From an uncultured Aggregatibacter sp. (lineage in GTDB: Bacteria > Pseudomonadota > Gammaproteobacteria > Enterobacterales > Pasteurellaceae), in contig NZ_CABFLM010000063.1 in the NCBI RefSeq assembly GCF_901873365.1, positions 1-23,784 of the forward strand: a DNA stretch of 23,784 nucleotides, in the 5' to 3' direction. The number at the start of each line of letters is the position of its first letter. Position 1 is the stretch's first letter. The notes beneath the pieces were generated by a model. It saw only the letters and a list, made by a program, of their open reading frames with translations, did not search any database and was not told where the DNA came from. The translations under genes and the position numbers were made by a program. Below, piece after piece: positions 23,190-23,784 of the stretch.

Positions 23190-23220
23190 GTTTCAACCCA
23201 CGCACTTGATAAGTGCGATC
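23190..23220 (-). repeat. Solitary type I-C-like repeat of a different stem family
   Basis: On the plus strand it begins GTTTCAACCCACGCACTT and ends AAGTGCGATC; the minus-strand reading ends GCGTGGGTTGAAAC, the common type I-C repeat ending. The stem is CGCACTT/AAGTGCG with a 3-base loop. It lies 27 bases upstream of the cas5 leader hairpin in the same orientation. It differs from the array repeat in the stem, and I see only one copy. Confidence 0.6.
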
Positions 23221-23224
23221 CGTT

Positions 23225-23781
23225 TTAGACAGACTTTTTCTCAAATCTTAAAAAATCCGCCAATTTTTTTGATTCGGCAACTTCATCATGCGGAATCAGT
23301 ACATAATCAATTTTGCATCATTTTGAGGAGCAGATTTCTTAACCCAAATGGCATTTACAACAAAATTCCTCCGCCCAAACACTTCATCACACAAGACTTT
23401 CAAATAATGCGCTTCGTTGTCGTCAATGGTAATCCATAGCGAACCATCGTCTGAAAGCAGGCGTTTGATGATTTCCAAGCGGTCGCGCATCAGCCCCATC
23501 CAAATAGAATGCTCCCCCCCATCATCGTAATGTTCAAACGCAGAGCCAGTGTTAAAAGGTGGTTCGGTAAACACGCATTTCACCTTACCCGTAAATTCCT
23601 GCTCCAACGCTTTAAGCGCAAGCAGGTTGTCGCCGAAAATCAATCGGTTATCAAACGCCGCCGATTCTGACCGCACTTTGGCATGATAGGACTTTTCCGT
23701 GTCTTCCAGCAAAATCCGCGCTTCTAACTTCGGACGTTTGTGTTTGCCTATTCAGGTGAGTTCTAGTTTTTGTTTGGTCAT
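23225..23781 (-). pseudogene. Broken DNA adenine methyltransferase (type III Mod-like) remnant
   Basis: A start at 23781 encodes MTKQKLELT and then an in-frame TGA at 23752-23754, where relatives have TGG (Trp) in ELTWIGK. After the stop the frame continues with KHKRPKLEARILLEDTEKSYHAKVRSE, IFGDNLLALKAL, NTGSAFEHYDDG, MRDRLEIIKRLLSDDGSLWITIDDNEAHYLKVLCDEVFG, all typical of this N6-adenine methyltransferase family. The catalytic motif, normally DPPY, is EPPF. Similarity ends at SAPQNDAK near 23309, followed by a stop at 23296, whereas family members run to several hundred residues. A second frame (23320-23225) continues IDYVLIPHDEVAESKKLADF and ends at 23225; I do not recognise it, and it may be the tail of another gene fused by deletion. 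A USS core lies at 23670-23679. The gene is dead as written. Confidence 0.8.
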
Positions 23782-23784
23782 AAC

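Larger units (their letters stand above)
716..23679. repeat. Haemophilus-type uptake signal sequences (USS)
   Basis: Exact cores AAGTGCGGT or ACCGCACTT occur at 716-725, 1267-1276, 4694-4703, 5550-5558, 6046-6054, 7348-7357, 8196-8205, 9430-9439, 10277-10285, 11449-11458, 12931-12940, 12974-12983 and 14575-14584, and in the island at 17047-17056, 19768-19777, 21939-21947 and 23670-23679. They are roughly one per kilobase in the chromosomal part and half that in the cas part. They identify the host as a Pasteurellaceae member of the Haemophilus-type uptake group. Confidence 0.9.

Overview
This window looks like a chromosomal segment of a Pasteurellaceae bacterium that carries the Haemophilus-type uptake signal sequence (USS, core AAGTGCGGT), for example Haemophilus or Aggregatibacter. 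The evidence is at least 17 exact USS cores on both strands and close relatives of E. coli and H. influenzae housekeeping proteins (DnaQ, RNase HI, UvrD, RbfA, TruB, PrlC, DcuC, XanP-like). I cannot name the species from sequence alone.

Positions 1-14,600 are ordinary chromosome. They hold a small membrane-anchored unknown, a MITE-like palindromic element, two tRNA-Asp genes with a strong shared promoter, divergent dnaQ/rnhA, uvrD, the rbfA-truB pair, a 40-residue lipoprotein too short for ordinary gene calling, a second unknown lipoprotein, a peptide-binding lipoprotein cotranscribed with a DUF454 membrane protein, prlC, dcuC (with an FNR-like site) and a xanthine permease (with a PurR-like box). 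Several clear hairpin terminators separate these units.

Positions 14,638-23,784 are an accessory defence island. A type I-C CRISPR array (19 good repeats plus one degenerate terminal repeat) is read on the minus strand from a leader next to cas2. Upstream in that transcription direction come cas1, an AT-rich OLD-family ATPase/TOPRIM nuclease placed inside the cas cluster, cas4, cas7, cas8c with a clear internal ribosome site for Cas11c, and cas5. No cas3 is present. The place where cas3 is normally found holds a broken adenine methyltransferase (in-frame TGA at codon 10, altered catalytic motif, lost 3' part).

The most interesting signals are four. First, the cas genes carry exact Neisseriaceae DNA uptake sequences of three dialects together with Haemophilus-type USS, which suggests traffic between two naturally competent families. 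Second, a near-perfect copy of the CRISPR repeat hairpin lies directly in front of the cas5 ribosome binding site, and a solitary repeat of a different I-C family lies just upstream of it. This arrangement could let Cas5 or a Cascade complex regulate its own operon. Third, an OLD nuclease sits between cas4 and cas1. Fourth, the array's far end abuts a copy of a dispersed palindrome that also forms the ends of the 661-798 element.
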